Shown one piece after another: positions 15,890 to 24,323 of a stretch of DNA of 64,000 nt. Below the pieces are notes generated by a model. The model made no database searches, was not told the origin of the DNA, and worked only from the letters and a program-made list of their open reading frames with translations. A program made the position numbers and the translations under genes. How positions within the stretch are numbered: the first letter of the stretch is position 1; each line of letters begins with the position of its first letter. This DNA comes from Halalkalibacter alkaliphilus (lineage in GTDB: Bacteria; Bacillota; Bacilli; Bacillales; Bacillaceae_D): positions 124,001 through 188,000 of the forward strand of contig NZ_JAKRYL010000006.1 in assembly GCF_023555415.1 (NCBI RefSeq), in the 5' to 3' direction.

Positions 15890-16243
15890 TTATTGTTGAT
15901 CAGGATTTCCGTAGATTTCCTCTAAAGGTTCTGTAATAATCTTGTTTACATCTCCAATGATTACACTTAAACGTTGCTCTGCTTCCATTAGCTTAGAGAT
16001 CAGCTCGTGTTGTTGAACAAGCTCAAATTGCTGCTGTGCTTGCTGAGCCTCTTCTTCCGTGATTTGAACTCCTTGCATTTGCTTTTGTTGAAGTTCAAGT
16101 TGAAGCTTACGGAAGTTATCTAACATTCTTTTTGCAATATCATCAGCAGCAATTTGTTCATGCAATGATTTAAGTGCTGTAAACTCTTCACTTTCAGCAA
16201 GTGTCTTCTTTAATTCGTGGGCCTTATCATAAACATTTGACAT
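15890..16243 (-). CDS. yheA: YlbF/YheA family (DUF964) regulator-like protein
   Basis: This 117-aa all-helical protein has MSNVYDKAHELKKTLAESEE, a central FRKLQLELQQKQMQG coiled helix and the ending IIGDVNKIITEPLEEIYG. YheA, YmcA and YlbF form a small family; YmcA and YlbF assist RNase Y, while YheA's role is unclear. The ATG at 16243 follows GAGGAGGACAT. Its neighbour yheB follows the B. subtilis gene order. Confidence 0.88.
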   Translation of the reverse strand: MSNVYDKAHELKKTLAESEEFTALKSLHEQIAADDIAKRMLDNFRKLQLELQQKQMQGVQITEEEAQQAQQQFELVQQHELISKLMEAEQRLSVIIGDVNKIITEPLEEIYGNPDQQ

Positions 16244-16352
16244 TATGTATGTCCTCCTCAAAATAATAGTCCTACCGACTATAACATTTTCGCTATAGCA
16301 TTTCATCCCATCGAGCTTATTTTGTACAAAAAATGTCGATTTACCTAGTTTA

Positions 16353-17492
16353 TTACCCTAAAAGCAAAATAATGAAACCCTGTATGAAACCAATCAAGCC
16401 CCCAAGGACTGCCCCAAGATACGTAATCATTTTAAATTCTCGCTTGGAAATGGATAGTACAAGCTCCTCTAAACGTTCAACTGAAAACGTTTGTACTTGT
16501 TCACGAACAATATCATCAAGGTGGAAGCGTTCGAGCAATGTTTCCAAATGAGTACTAAGCATATCCAAAATCACTTCTACACCTTTTGGAATGATTGTTG
16601 TTTCGACATACTCCTCATAAGCACCTGTCCACTCATTCATTGGCTGTTCTATCATAGAAAATAAAGGCACTTGTGTTTCTATCGTTCGTGTAATAAACGA
16701 GACAATTTCCTTTTCATTTAAGAAACCTTCTACATCTTCAAGTTTTTTCTGCTTCACTTTCAGCCACTCTTGCCTTAATAACTGTTCCAAGAGAGCCTGT
16801 GTCCCCTCATCTTTTAAAAACTTCAAAAGCTCTGGCTGTACTTTGTCAACTAATCGTTCATTACCGAGAAACATAGAAATCATATTCCCTAATGTCCCCT
16901 TTTGAATTAAGAAGCGGTCAATCATCACACTTAGTCTTTCTTTTCCCTCTGGGCTTTGAAGGAATGATTGTCCCCTTTCAAGAATATAATTAGTAACAGT
17001 TGGAAGTTGTTCTTCCATTTTATTTTGCAATGAGGACGGAATTAATTTTTCTAATGATTCATTGCGGTTTTGTTGAATAAATTGACTATAGCCCTGCTTA
17101 ACTATCACTTCCGTTTTGTTTAATAGACGATCCTTTAGGTCTGTACCGCCAAAACGTTGTTCAAAGACAGTCTTAATACTTTCATTACTTCTCATTATTT
17201 TTTGTGCTTCCACTTGTAACCAACTAATCATTCCTGAAGAAAAAGCCTTGCTTTTCAACTTTTTCCCAAGACCTTCAGCTGTAAGCAAATAATCAACGAC
17301 CATTTTTCCGAGTTGCTTAGCGAGTTCATCGTGTCTTTTTGGTATCAATCCAGGAGTAAAAGGAACACGCCAAGACCGAATTCTCACTTCTTTATATGGC
17401 CGAAATAACATTTTTATAGCAAGTGAATTGGTTAAGCCGCCTATAACAGCACCAATTATTACCATAAAAGCAATTAACAACATTGTTTGCAA
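16353..17492 (-). CDS. yheB: YheB, DUF445 membrane-associated protein
   Basis: This 379-aa DUF445 protein begins with a hydrophobic N-terminus (MLLIAFMVIIGAVIGGLTN) and the family phrase NSLAIKMLFRPYKEV, followed by FTPGLIPKRHDELA. A long helical, repeat-like middle follows, and a C-terminal hydrophobic helix (GAVLGGLIGFIQGFIILLL). The start is taken as TTG 17492, three codons before an ATG, because AAAAGGAGTG is correctly spaced from it; that gives the usual family length (about 377 aa). It was once thought to be spore-related; the function is unknown. Confidence 0.88.
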   Translation of the reverse strand: MQTMLLIAFMVIIGAVIGGLTNSLAIKMLFRPYKEVRIRSWRVPFTPGLIPKRHDELAKQLGKMVVDYLLTAEGLGKKLKSKAFSSGMISWLQVEAQKIMRSNESIKTVFEQRFGGTDLKDRLLNKTEVIVKQGYSQFIQQNRNESLEKLIPSSLQNKMEEQLPTVTNYILERGQSFLQSPEGKERLSVMIDRFLIQKGTLGNMISMFLGNERLVDKVQPELLKFLKDEGTQALLEQLLRQEWLKVKQKKLEDVEGFLNEKEIVSFITRTIETQVPLFSMIEQPMNEWTGAYEEYVETTIIPKGVEVILDMLSTHLETLLERFHLDDIVREQVQTFSVERLEELVLSISKREFKMITYLGAVLGGLIGFIQGFIILLLG

Positions 17493-17632
17493 ATTGATAA
17501 CACTCCTTTTCCATTCACCAAATAGGCACCTATCACATAGTATACGATACGACAATACTCCCTCGCTAGTTATTGAATGCGAACCCTTTATATTATAAAG
17601 TTCTCCCTCACTAATCAAAGGAGGTCCTTTAA

Positions 17633-18100
17633 ATGAAGATTATTTCGCTAAGGAGTCGCCAATGGGAGCAATACCGCAGACCAATCTTGAACTTTGTTAA
17701 ACGTCACGATAAAGATGAGGTGAGCTCTTGTTATTCCTGGCTTTTCAAATTAAAAAAACACCATTTACACCAGCCTGGTACTTGTATTAAGTTAGCTCTT
17801 TGGGACGGAAAAATCATTGCAGTCGCGGCCGTTTCCGATTATGGGACAACACATTCTGCATTTATTATTGCTCCTAATTATTCACAAACTGAAATTCAAA
17901 TCAATCTTTTCACTTCCCTGATCAACGATCTAGGGGTCTGCTATACAAAAATTCGTTATGATGACAAACAAAAAATAAAGTATGCTCTTCAAGCTGGACT
18001 TGTTTGTTTTGCTTATTTAAGAGGAGACAAGGATCAAATTTACCTTTGGTTTGGAGGGGGACATTGGCACACAGATGACATTACTGAAAAAGAAGCATAA
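17633..18100 (+). CDS. Putative GNAT-fold acetyltransferase-like protein
   Basis: This 155-aa protein follows AAAGGAGGTCCTTT. The pattern CIKLALWDGKIIAVAAVSDYG (strand-turn-strand) followed by a helix and IRYDDKQKIKYALQAGLVCF resembles a GNAT N-acetyltransferase core. The acetyl-CoA loop (Q/RxxGxG/A) is not clearly visible, so this could be a degenerate GNAT or an unrelated fold. It is divergent from yheB. No substrate can be suggested. Confidence 0.55.
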   Translation: MKIISLRSRQWEQYRRPILNFVKRHDKDEVSSCYSWLFKLKKHHLHQPGTCIKLALWDGKIIAVAAVSDYGTTHSAFIIAPNYSQTEIQINLFTSLINDLGVCYTKIRYDDKQKIKYALQAGLVCFAYLRGDKDQIYLWFGGGHWHTDDITEKEA

Positions 18101-18199
18101 CAGGGGTTTCTCTGACTTTGCCTAACAGATGGTACTGAAAAAAGAGTGCTTTTTCGCAGCTTCGTATAACACCCATTAGCTTTCAGGTGCTATAGTATA

Positions 18200-18213
18200 A
18201 GAAAGCGCTTTTA
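18200..18213 (+). promoter_or_regulatory. cre-like site in the yheE promoter
   Basis: AGAAAGCGCTTTTA lies just downstream of a possible -10 (TATAGT, 18191-18196). It has the palindromic AAAGCGCTTT heart of CcpA sites, but the outer bases deviate from the consensus. Confidence 0.35.
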
Positions 18214-18233
18214 GTGAAATGAGGGAGGTAACT

Positions 18234-18449
18234 TTGTTAGTACATTTTCAGTGGAAAGAATTACGTAATAACCTTTTACGTCGCGAGTGGGCGTTTTCAT
18301 TCTTTCATGAGGGGCAATATATGAGCGGTATTTATTATAAGAATGGCTCCATTAAGTGGGGGGACTCTAATGTTTCCTCTCAGAAGAAAGAAAAGCTTGA
18401 ACCGTATGTTCATGACTTAATGCTTTATCATGTGTATGAACAACACTAA
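18234..18449 (+). CDS. yheE: YheE family (DUF5342) small protein
   Basis: This 71-aa protein reads HFQWKELRNNLLRREWAFSF, GIYYKNGSIKWGD and ends HDLMLYHVYEQH, as in the B. subtilis YheE that I remember. A TTG start at 18234 is assumed because GGGAGGT lies just before it; the in-frame ATG at 18219 overlaps that site. It lies in the same neighbourhood as yheA, yheB and the SASP gene in B. subtilis. The function is unknown. Confidence 0.75.
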   Translation: MLVHFQWKELRNNLLRREWAFSFFHEGQYMSGIYYKNGSIKWGDSNVSSQKKEKLEPYVHDLMLYHVYEQH

Positions 18450-18500
18450 CGTATAAAATTTGGCCACTCACCACATTCTAATAGGTAAAGGAGTGGTCAT

Positions 18501-18671
18501 ATGGGAAAAGACAAAGGTTCAAATTATGAAGGCCGCGATAAAAAATTCGTCGATGTTGATCGAATGATAAATGAAGGTCTTGGTGGGGGCACAACTCACG
18601 GTCGCCAATCTGGAATTATCGAAGAGTCTCGTGGTGACTTAGAACAAGAAGATCCTCCAGCTAAATCTTAA
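18501..18671 (+). CDS. Small hydrophilic protein (56 aa)
   Basis: MGKDKGSNYEGRDKKFVDVD opens a very polar, Gly-rich 56-aa product ending DLEQEDPPAKS. AAAGGAGTGG precedes the ATG and a strong terminator follows six bases after the stop, so it is a tidy small gene. No TM or signal peptide. The composition is like small sporulation or stress proteins; the family is not recognised. Confidence 0.75.
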   Translation: MGKDKGSNYEGRDKKFVDVDRMINEGLGGGTTHGRQSGIIEESRGDLEQEDPPAKS

Positions 18672-18676
18672 TTTTA

Positions 18677-18715
18677 AAGTCGGGAGTGTCTAAGATGATA
18701 AGACACTCCCGACTT
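18677..18715. terminator. Intrinsic terminator, 15-bp perfect stem
   Basis: AAGTCGGGAGTGTCT (18677-18691) pairs perfectly with AGACACTCCCGACTT (18701-18715), then TTTTCT. Confidence 0.9.
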
Positions 18716-18747
18716 TTTCTATTGTTCCATGTACTTGGAGAAAAGAC

Positions 18748-18993
18748 CTATTGTTCACTAACAAGGTGTACCGTTGCAATTCCACAATGGCTGCACTCTA
18801 AATAATGCGGGCACTGTTCTTCTTTTAAATCAGTGGCAACCCCATTGCTTCTTTTAGTTAAATCTATTGGCAAATAAGCGTCGTATTTTTCGTAATAATC
18901 CATAATTCTCCCGTAATCAATTTGTTGTTCTTGACATTGTGTACATCGTATTTCTAAAGTAGTCATTCCATTACAAACAGGACACATACCCAT
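18748..18993 (-). CDS. Small zinc-ribbon-like protein
   Basis: This 81-aa protein has two pairs of CxxC-type motifs: CPVCNG (4-7) with CTQCQ (17-20), and CPHYLECSHCG near the C-terminus. This suggests one or two structural zinc sites. The middle reads YGRIMDYYEKYDAYLPIDL. The ATG at 18993 is preceded by AAGGAGATAA. Its position beside the SASP gene suggests a sporulation context, but the family is not identified. Confidence 0.7.
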   Translation of the reverse strand: MGMCPVCNGMTTLEIRCTQCQEQQIDYGRIMDYYEKYDAYLPIDLTKRSNGVATDLKEEQCPHYLECSHCGIATVHLVSEQ

Positions 18994-19057
18994 CGTTTTA
19001 TCTCCTTGTATACAAAGAAGAGGTGAGCGAACTCACCCCTTCTAATCCATAATCTTA

Positions 19058-19267
19058 TTATTGTTGTGTTCCACCCATTTGTTGTTCAGCCATTTGAACT
19101 AGGCGTTTAGTAATCTCTCCACCTACAGACCCGTTCGCACGAGATGTAGAGTCTGCTCCAAGGTTAACACCGAATTCAGAAGCAATTTCATACTTCATTT
19201 GGTCAAGTGCTTGTTGTACACCAGGTACAAGCAATTGGTTTGAATTGCTGTTGTTGTTACTTGCCAT
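19058..19267 (-). CDS. sspB: Alpha/beta-type small acid-soluble spore protein
   Basis: This 69-aa SASP coats spore DNA in the forespore and is degraded by the Gpr protease at germination. The family hallmarks are [18 protein letters not shown] (the Gpr cleavage region EIASEFGV), [15 protein letters not shown] and a terminal [19 protein letters not shown] precedes the ATG at 19267. Its position near yheE, yheB and yheA agrees with sspB in B. subtilis; alpha/beta SASPs are very similar, so the exact paralogue is uncertain. Confidence 0.93.
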   Translation of the reverse strand: MASNNNSNSNQLLVPGVQQALDQMKYEIASEFGVNLGADSTSRANGSVGGEITKRLVQMAEQQMGGTQQ

Positions 19268-19370
19268 GTGTCTCACCTCCTTGTGTACTTATAGTGTGGT
19301 TATTTTCGATATAGATATGTAAAAAAAACATTGATAATTTATGGAAAATAATATTAACACTATTAAGAAG

Positions 19371-19414
19371 GGGGTGACTCAAAAAAATCAAAAAAGACCT
19401 TTTGAGACATCCCC
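19371..19414 (-). terminator. Terminator after the carboxyltransferase operon
   Basis: GGGGTGACTCAAAA (19371-19384) pairs with TTTTGAGACATCCCC (19400-19414), loop rich in A. It lies 60 bases beyond the mccB stop on the minus strand and belongs to the AAGACCTTTTGAGA terminator family. Confidence 0.75.
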
Positions 19415-19474
19415 TGATAAGTTCATTAAGACCCACCAAAATGAATGAGCTACATGATGTTTGGAAGCAATTCA

Positions 19475-21004
19475 TTAGACAGGATAAACAGGATGTTTTC
19501 GATCACTAAATTGTATTTGCTTTGTTGAGTATGCATTGAAACGTTTCATTAACTCTTCACGTAGATCATTACCTTGTACAATGCCATCGATAACTAGCTC
19601 AGAAGCTAACCGGAAAACATCAATATCTGCTTTATATTCTTCACGCTTTTGCTGAATAAACGATTCACGTTCTTCTTCTTTAAGCTCCTTTATTTTGTTC
19701 GCATACACAGCATTTACCGCTGCCTCTGGTCCCATTACGGCAATTTGCGCTTGCGGAAGCGCTAAACAACAGTCTGGTTCAAAAGCGGGGCCCGCCATTG
19801 CATACAAACCAGCTCCATATGCCTTTCGAACGATAATTGAGATTTTCGGAACAGTTGCTTCTGACATTGCTGCAATCATTTTGGCACCATGACGAATAAT
19901 ACCAGCTCTTTCGACTTTTGTTCCTATCATAAATCCAGGAATATCAGCCAAAAATAACAGTGGGATATGGTACGCGTCACACAGTGAAATAAATTTCGCA
20001 GCTTTATCAGCTGAGTCATGGAATAGAACGCCTCCTTTTGCCTTTGGCTGGTTGGCGACGATCCCTATTACACGTCCATCTAACCTTGCAAAGCCCGTAA
20101 TTAATTCAGGAGCAAATAGCTTTTTTATTTCGAAAAATGTACCCTCGTCAATAATTCTGTTAATTAAATCGTACATATTAAAAGGGGCATTTTGATTAGC
20201 TGGAATAATGTCATCAATGCTTTTCTCAAATGCTTTCGCTTCTTTTGTCTTTGTTATGTTGGAAGCTTCTTTATAACTTGGAGGGAAATAACTCAAATAG
20301 TCTCTTGCTAATGTAATGGCTTCTTGCTCTGAAGCAGCTAGGATATCTCCGCAGCCCGAAACAGAACAATGCATTTTCGCTCCACCCATTTCCTCAAGGG
20401 ATACCCGCTCTCCAATGACCATTTCAGCCATACGCGGAGAGCCGAGGTACATAGAAGCATTGCCATCTACCATTATCACCGTATCACAAAAGGCTGGAAT
20501 GTATGCTCCTCCTGCTGCTGATGGACCAAATAACAAACATAATTGAGGGACTCTTCCAGATAACTTCACTTGATTATAAAAGATTCGCCCTGCTCCCCTC
20601 CTTCCAGGGAACATTTCCACTTGGTCTGTAATGCGTGCTCCAGCAGAATCGACTAAGTACAACATCGGCACATGAAGCTTTTCTGCTGTTTCTTGAATTC
20701 GAATTATTTTCTCAACCGTTCTCGCTCCCCATGAACCGGCTTTCACCGTTGAATCGTTTGCCATCACGCATACCGTTTGACCATTAATTTGTCCTATCCC
20801 TGTAATAACACCATCTGCTGGTAAACCTGGTACTTTGTGATTAGCAAATAAACCATCTTCAAGCTCCGTTCCATTATCAAGTAGAAGTTTTAGTCTGTCT
20901 CGGACAAATAACTTCCCCTTTGCTTCATTCATCCTGTGGTATTTGGGCGCGCCACCTTGTTTAATTTCGTCGGCTTCATTTTTCCACTTTTTCTCAAGAG
21001 ACAC
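19475..21004 (-). CDS. yngE: Acyl-CoA carboxylase carboxyltransferase subunit (methylcrotonyl-CoA type)
   Basis: This 509-aa crotonase-fold carboxyltransferase moves CO2 from carboxybiotin to an acyl-CoA; operon context points to 3-methylcrotonyl-CoA in leucine breakdown. Two CT halves are visible: the N-half with GARITDQVEMFPGRRGAGR and the acyl-CoA oxyanion loop GPSAAGGAYIPAF, and the C-half with FLADIPGFMIGTKVERAGIIRHG and AYGAGLYAMAG. It is the last gene of the operon, 11 bases after the hydratase. Propionyl-CoA carboxylase beta subunits are the alternative; the hydratase and HMG-CoA lyase neighbours favour methylcrotonyl-CoA. Confidence 0.9.
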   Translation of the reverse strand: MSLEKKWKNEADEIKQGGAPKYHRMNEAKGKLFVRDRLKLLLDNGTELEDGLFANHKVPGLPADGVITGIGQINGQTVCVMANDSTVKAGSWGARTVEKIIRIQETAEKLHVPMLYLVDSAGARITDQVEMFPGRRGAGRIFYNQVKLSGRVPQLCLLFGPSAAGGAYIPAFCDTVIMVDGNASMYLGSPRMAEMVIGERVSLEEMGGAKMHCSVSGCGDILAASEQEAITLARDYLSYFPPSYKEASNITKTKEAKAFEKSIDDIIPANQNAPFNMYDLINRIIDEGTFFEIKKLFAPELITGFARLDGRVIGIVANQPKAKGGVLFHDSADKAAKFISLCDAYHIPLLFLADIPGFMIGTKVERAGIIRHGAKMIAAMSEATVPKISIIVRKAYGAGLYAMAGPAFEPDCCLALPQAQIAVMGPEAAVNAVYANKIKELKEEERESFIQQKREEYKADIDVFRLASELVIDGIVQGNDLREELMKRFNAYSTKQIQFSDRKHPVYPV

Positions 21005-21015
21005 TTGTATCCCTC

Positions 21016-21795
21016 CTACTCCCCTTGGTAATTTGGTTTTCTTTTTTCTTGAAAAGCTAGCAAGCCTTCGCGGCGATCCTTTGTTGAAATCAATTTTTCA
21101 TATGCATTCCGTTCTATCGTTAATGCAGTCTGTAGATCCACTTCTAGTCCTAGATCAATGGCCCGCTTCGCTTGCCTAACAGCGGCTGGACCGTTACTAG
21201 CAATCTTTCTGGCAATTTCATATGCTTTCTGTAACACATTGTCTTGTTTCTCTACGTGTTCAACTAACCCAATTTGCTTAGCTTCGACTCCAGTTACTCT
21301 AGAAGCTGTAAAAATAAGCTCCTTTGCTTTTCCTACTCCAATCAATCGTGATAGTCTCTGGGTTCCCCCAGCACCCGGAATAATCGCCAAAGAGGTTTCT
21401 GTTAAACCGTAAATAGCCGTTTCACTACCAATTCGTAAGTCACAAGCTAATCCTAGCTCTAAACCACCGCCTAAGGCACTGCCATTCATTGCCGCAATGG
21501 TTGGCTGCTTTAACGAAGCAATACGATTTATAGTCATTCCTATTTTTTGTACAGCAAACCGAACTTCTTTTTCATCCATTTTATTTCGTTCTTTTAAATC
21601 AGCTCCTGCACAAAATACGTTTGAATTCTTACTCGTAAAAATAATTACTCTTGCCTGTTTTGAATTTTCTACACTTGATAAAAAATCGTTAAGTTCACGT
21701 AATAGTTGAATTGAAAGCGAATTGGCTTTCGTCGGTCGATTAAGAGTTGCCAAAATAACGCCTTGTTCATGTTCTTCTACTAAAAGCGACTTCAT
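21016..21795 (-). CDS. yngF: Enoyl-CoA hydratase family (methylglutaconyl-CoA hydratase)
   Basis: This 259-aa crotonase is expected to hydrate 3-methylglutaconyl-CoA to HMG-CoA. Oxyanion-hole segments are NVFCAGADLKER and GSALGGGLELGLACDLRI; the catalytic-acid region is LAIIPGAGGTQRLSRLIG. The C-terminal trimerisation helix is present (LLAFQEKRKPNYQG). The ATG at 21795 is used because AAGGAGGGCTGTC precedes it. It overlaps tightly with the HMG-CoA lyase gene, so both are in one operon. Confidence 0.88.
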   Translation of the reverse strand: MKSLLVEEHEQGVILATLNRPTKANSLSIQLLRELNDFLSSVENSKQARVIIFTSKNSNVFCAGADLKERNKMDEKEVRFAVQKIGMTINRIASLKQPTIAAMNGSALGGGLELGLACDLRIGSETAIYGLTETSLAIIPGAGGTQRLSRLIGVGKAKELIFTASRVTGVEAKQIGLVEHVEKQDNVLQKAYEIARKIASNGPAAVRQAKRAIDLGLEVDLQTALTIERNAYEKLISTKDRREGLLAFQEKRKPNYQGE

Positions 21796-21808
21796 TTGAC
21801 AGCCCTCC

Positions 21809-22711
21809 TTACCTTTTTTGAGCAATTGCTACTTGCAGGCGATGACTAGGTAATGTTCGTTTTAATCTTTTTTGAATCCATACAGCACAAGCTGTAATCT
21901 GCTCTAAATCAACTCCTGTCTCTACTTTCATTCCATTAAACATGTAAATCATATCCTCAGTTGCAAGATTTCCTGTTGCTCCTTTTGCATATGGACATCC
22001 ACCAAGACCTCCAACCGATCCATCAAAAGCACGGACTCCAAGCATATATGCTGCATAAACATTGGCTAATGCAGTTCCACTTGTATCATGTGGATGGAAG
22101 GCAATATTAGTAAGTGGAATATGCCCTGAAACTTTTTTTACTATTTCTACAACTTGATTTGGTGTCGCAACTCCAATTGTGTCACCTAATGAGATTTCGT
22201 CTACGCCCATTTCCATTAATTGAGATGAAATAGACAAAACTTTATCGACAGTCACAGCTCCTTCGTACGGACATCCAAATACAGTTGAGATATAGCCACG
22301 GACTGATTTTCCAGCGCTTTTAGCTTCCCTAACGACTTTCTTCAAAACAGGAATTGTATCATCAATGGTTTTATTTATGTTTTTTTGATTATGCGTCTCA
22401 CTTGTTGATAGAAAAACCGCAATCTCATCAATTCCAGCCTCTAGCGCTCGTTCTAACCCGTGTTCATTTGGTACAAGTGCTCCAAAAGTTACATGCTCTT
22501 TTTTCTTCACACCTTTAACAACCTCACTTGCATCTGCTAGTGCTGGAATCCACTTAGGATGGACAAAGGAAGTTAGTTCAATGTAAGGAAGTCCCGTTTT
22601 TACTAATTGATTCACCCATTCAATTTTAGCTTCTGTGCTTACAATCTCCTTTTCATTTTGCAAACCATCTCTTGGTCCTACTTCGCGAATGTTTACATCA
22701 ATTATTCTCAT
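21809..22711 (-). CDS. yngG: Hydroxymethylglutaryl-CoA lyase
   Basis: This TIM-barrel enzyme splits HMG-CoA into acetoacetate and acetyl-CoA. The 300-aa product shows the N-terminal REVGPRDGLQNE active-site motif, metal ligands in AFHPHDTSGTALANVYAA and the signature GGLGGCPYAKGATGNLATED with the catalytic Cys. The ATG at 22711 follows AGGGGAAGTGAG. It is the last catabolic step of the leucine route encoded here; no acetoacetyl-CoA synthetase (yngI) is present in this operon. Confidence 0.95.
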   Translation of the reverse strand: MRIIDVNIREVGPRDGLQNEKEIVSTEAKIEWVNQLVKTGLPYIELTSFVHPKWIPALADASEVVKGVKKKEHVTFGALVPNEHGLERALEAGIDEIAVFLSTSETHNQKNINKTIDDTIPVLKKVVREAKSAGKSVRGYISTVFGCPYEGAVTVDKVLSISSQLMEMGVDEISLGDTIGVATPNQVVEIVKKVSGHIPLTNIAFHPHDTSGTALANVYAAYMLGVRAFDGSVGGLGGCPYAKGATGNLATEDMIYMFNGMKVETGVDLEQITACAVWIQKRLKRTLPSHRLQVAIAQKR

Positions 22712-22742
22712 CAACTCACTTCCCCTAATAATTAGATCTTAT

Positions 22743-22955
22743 TCAGTCAAGCTCTATCAACGCTTCTCCTTCATCAACAAATGTTCCCTCTTCTTTTAAA
22801 ACGGCACGCACGATCCCTTTTTCAGTTGATTCAATCGGAATTTCCATTTTCATAGATTCCAAAATTGCAATTTCTTGCCCTTCAGTAACGGTATCTCCGA
22901 CAGCTACAAGCATTTTCCACACATTTCCCGCCATAGTAGTTGTCACTTTTTTCAT
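22743..22955 (-). CDS. yngHB: Biotin carboxyl carrier protein
   Basis: This 70-aa free-standing biotinyl domain has the biotinylated lysine in AILESMKMEIPIE (ESMKM motif). It carries CO2 between the biotin carboxylase encoded upstream and the carboxyltransferase downstream. The ATG at 22955 is chosen over a GTG three codons earlier; GTGAGG precedes it. The gene lies nine bases after the biotin carboxylase. The two-hammerhead fold is complete (MAGNVWKMLVAVGDTV at the start, FVDEGEALIELD at the end). Confidence 0.93.
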   Translation of the reverse strand: MKKVTTTMAGNVWKMLVAVGDTVTEGQEIAILESMKMEIPIESTEKGIVRAVLKEEGTFVDEGEALIELD

Positions 22956-22964
22956 TGTCCTCAC

Positions 22965-24308
22965 TCACCCTTTTTTATAAAAGTCAGAAACAAAAGCAGT
23001 TGTCACTTCTCCTGCTTGGAAGACAGGATGGGATAATACATCTAAAAGCATAGGAATGTTTGTTTTTATTCCTTCAATTCGGTATTGTTCTAATACTGTT
23101 GAGATTTTAGTTATTGCCTCCGATCGACTATCTCCTTTTGCTATTAGTTTCGCGATCATCGGATCGTAATAAGGGGTTACAACAGTCCCTTTTTCTACGG
23201 CACATTCATGGCGAATGCCCTCTACCATTGGCAAATGTACATTGGAAATAGTTCCAGGTGACGGATAAAATGTCTTAGGGTCTTCAGCATATATCCTAAC
23301 CTCAATGGCATGCCCTTGTTGCTTAATGTCCTTTTGTTTAAATGACAAGCTTTCTCCAGCTGCTATACGAAGCTGCCACTCTACTAAATCGATCCCTGTT
23401 ATTTCCTCCGTTACAGGATGTTCTACTTGTAATCGGGTGTTCATTTCTAGAAAATACACTTGTTTATCGTCATCAACTAAACACTCAATTGTCCCAGCAT
23501 TTGTGTACCCTAGCTTTTTTACAGCATCTGTTGCCAATTTCCCCATCTTTCTACGAAGCTCCTCATCTAAAAAAGGAGATGGTGACTCTTCAACTACTTT
23601 CTGATTCCTTCTTTGAACAGAACAGTCCCTTTCCCAAAGGTGAACTACATCTCCTTTTTGATCTGCTAAAATTTGAACTTCAATATGTCTTGCTCGGTCG
23701 ATTGCTTTTTCAGCAAACATCTCACCGTTACCAAAGAACATTTCAGCTCTTTTCTGGTTTGAAGAAAAGACTTTTCTTAACTGTCCTTCGTTCTCCACTT
23801 TCTGCATTCCAATGCCGCCACCCCCAGCCGAGGCTTTAAGCATAATCGGATATCCAAGTTGACTAATAGCTTGCACCAACTCTTCTTCATCTTCTGTCGC
23901 TGTTTCTGTACCCGGAATAACTGGAAATCCAACATTTTTCATTGCGTTACGTGCTTTTACTTTTTCCCCCATTAATTCAATCATCTCAGGTTTCGGTCCA
24001 ATAAAAACAATATTTTCGTTTTGGCACCTTCTAGCAAAATCAGCGTTTTCAGATAGCAATCCATATCCAGGATGAATGGCATCTACCTGACTTTTCTTGG
24101 CTATTTCTATGATTTTATTTATATTTAAATAACTTTCTTGTACTTTGGGAGGTCCAACTACATATGATTCATCTGCCATTTGTACATGTAGAGCATTTTG
24201 GTCAGCTTCTGAGTAAATAGCTACCGTTTTCACACCAAGTTTTTTACATGTTCGAAGAATGCGAAGTGCTATCTCCCCCCGATTAGCGATTAACACTCGA
24301 GTAAACAT
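22965..24308 (-). CDS. yngH: Biotin carboxylase subunit
   Basis: This 447-aa ATP-grasp enzyme carboxylates biotin using bicarbonate and ATP. The sequence has an N-terminal FTRVLIANRGEIALRILRTC and the glycine-rich ATP loop KASAGGGGIGMQKV. Catalytic residues lie in HIEVQILAD, RDCSVQRRNQKVVEESPSP and EMNTRLQVEHPVTEEITGID. The C-terminal lobe includes GHAIEVRIYAEDP. Length agrees with AccC-type proteins. It pairs with the separate BCCP and with the carboxyltransferase in this operon rather than with fatty-acid synthesis genes. Confidence 0.95.
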   Translation of the reverse strand: MFTRVLIANRGEIALRILRTCKKLGVKTVAIYSEADQNALHVQMADESYVVGPPKVQESYLNINKIIEIAKKSQVDAIHPGYGLLSENADFARRCQNENIVFIGPKPEMIELMGEKVKARNAMKNVGFPVIPGTETATEDEEELVQAISQLGYPIMLKASAGGGGIGMQKVENEGQLRKVFSSNQKRAEMFFGNGEMFAEKAIDRARHIEVQILADQKGDVVHLWERDCSVQRRNQKVVEESPSPFLDEELRRKMGKLATDAVKKLGYTNAGTIECLVDDDKQVYFLEMNTRLQVEHPVTEEITGIDLVEWQLRIAAGESLSFKQKDIKQQGHAIEVRIYAEDPKTFYPSPGTISNVHLPMVEGIRHECAVEKGTVVTPYYDPMIAKLIAKGDSRSEAITKISTVLEQYRIEGIKTNIPMLLDVLSHPVFQAGEVTTAFVSDFYKKG

Positions 24309-24323
24309 CTAACTCCTCCAATC

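Noticed and set aside
19257-19475. 72-codon frame between the SASP gene and the carboxyltransferase gene
   Set aside because: It covers a terminator hairpin and the SASP promoter, with no ribosome site.
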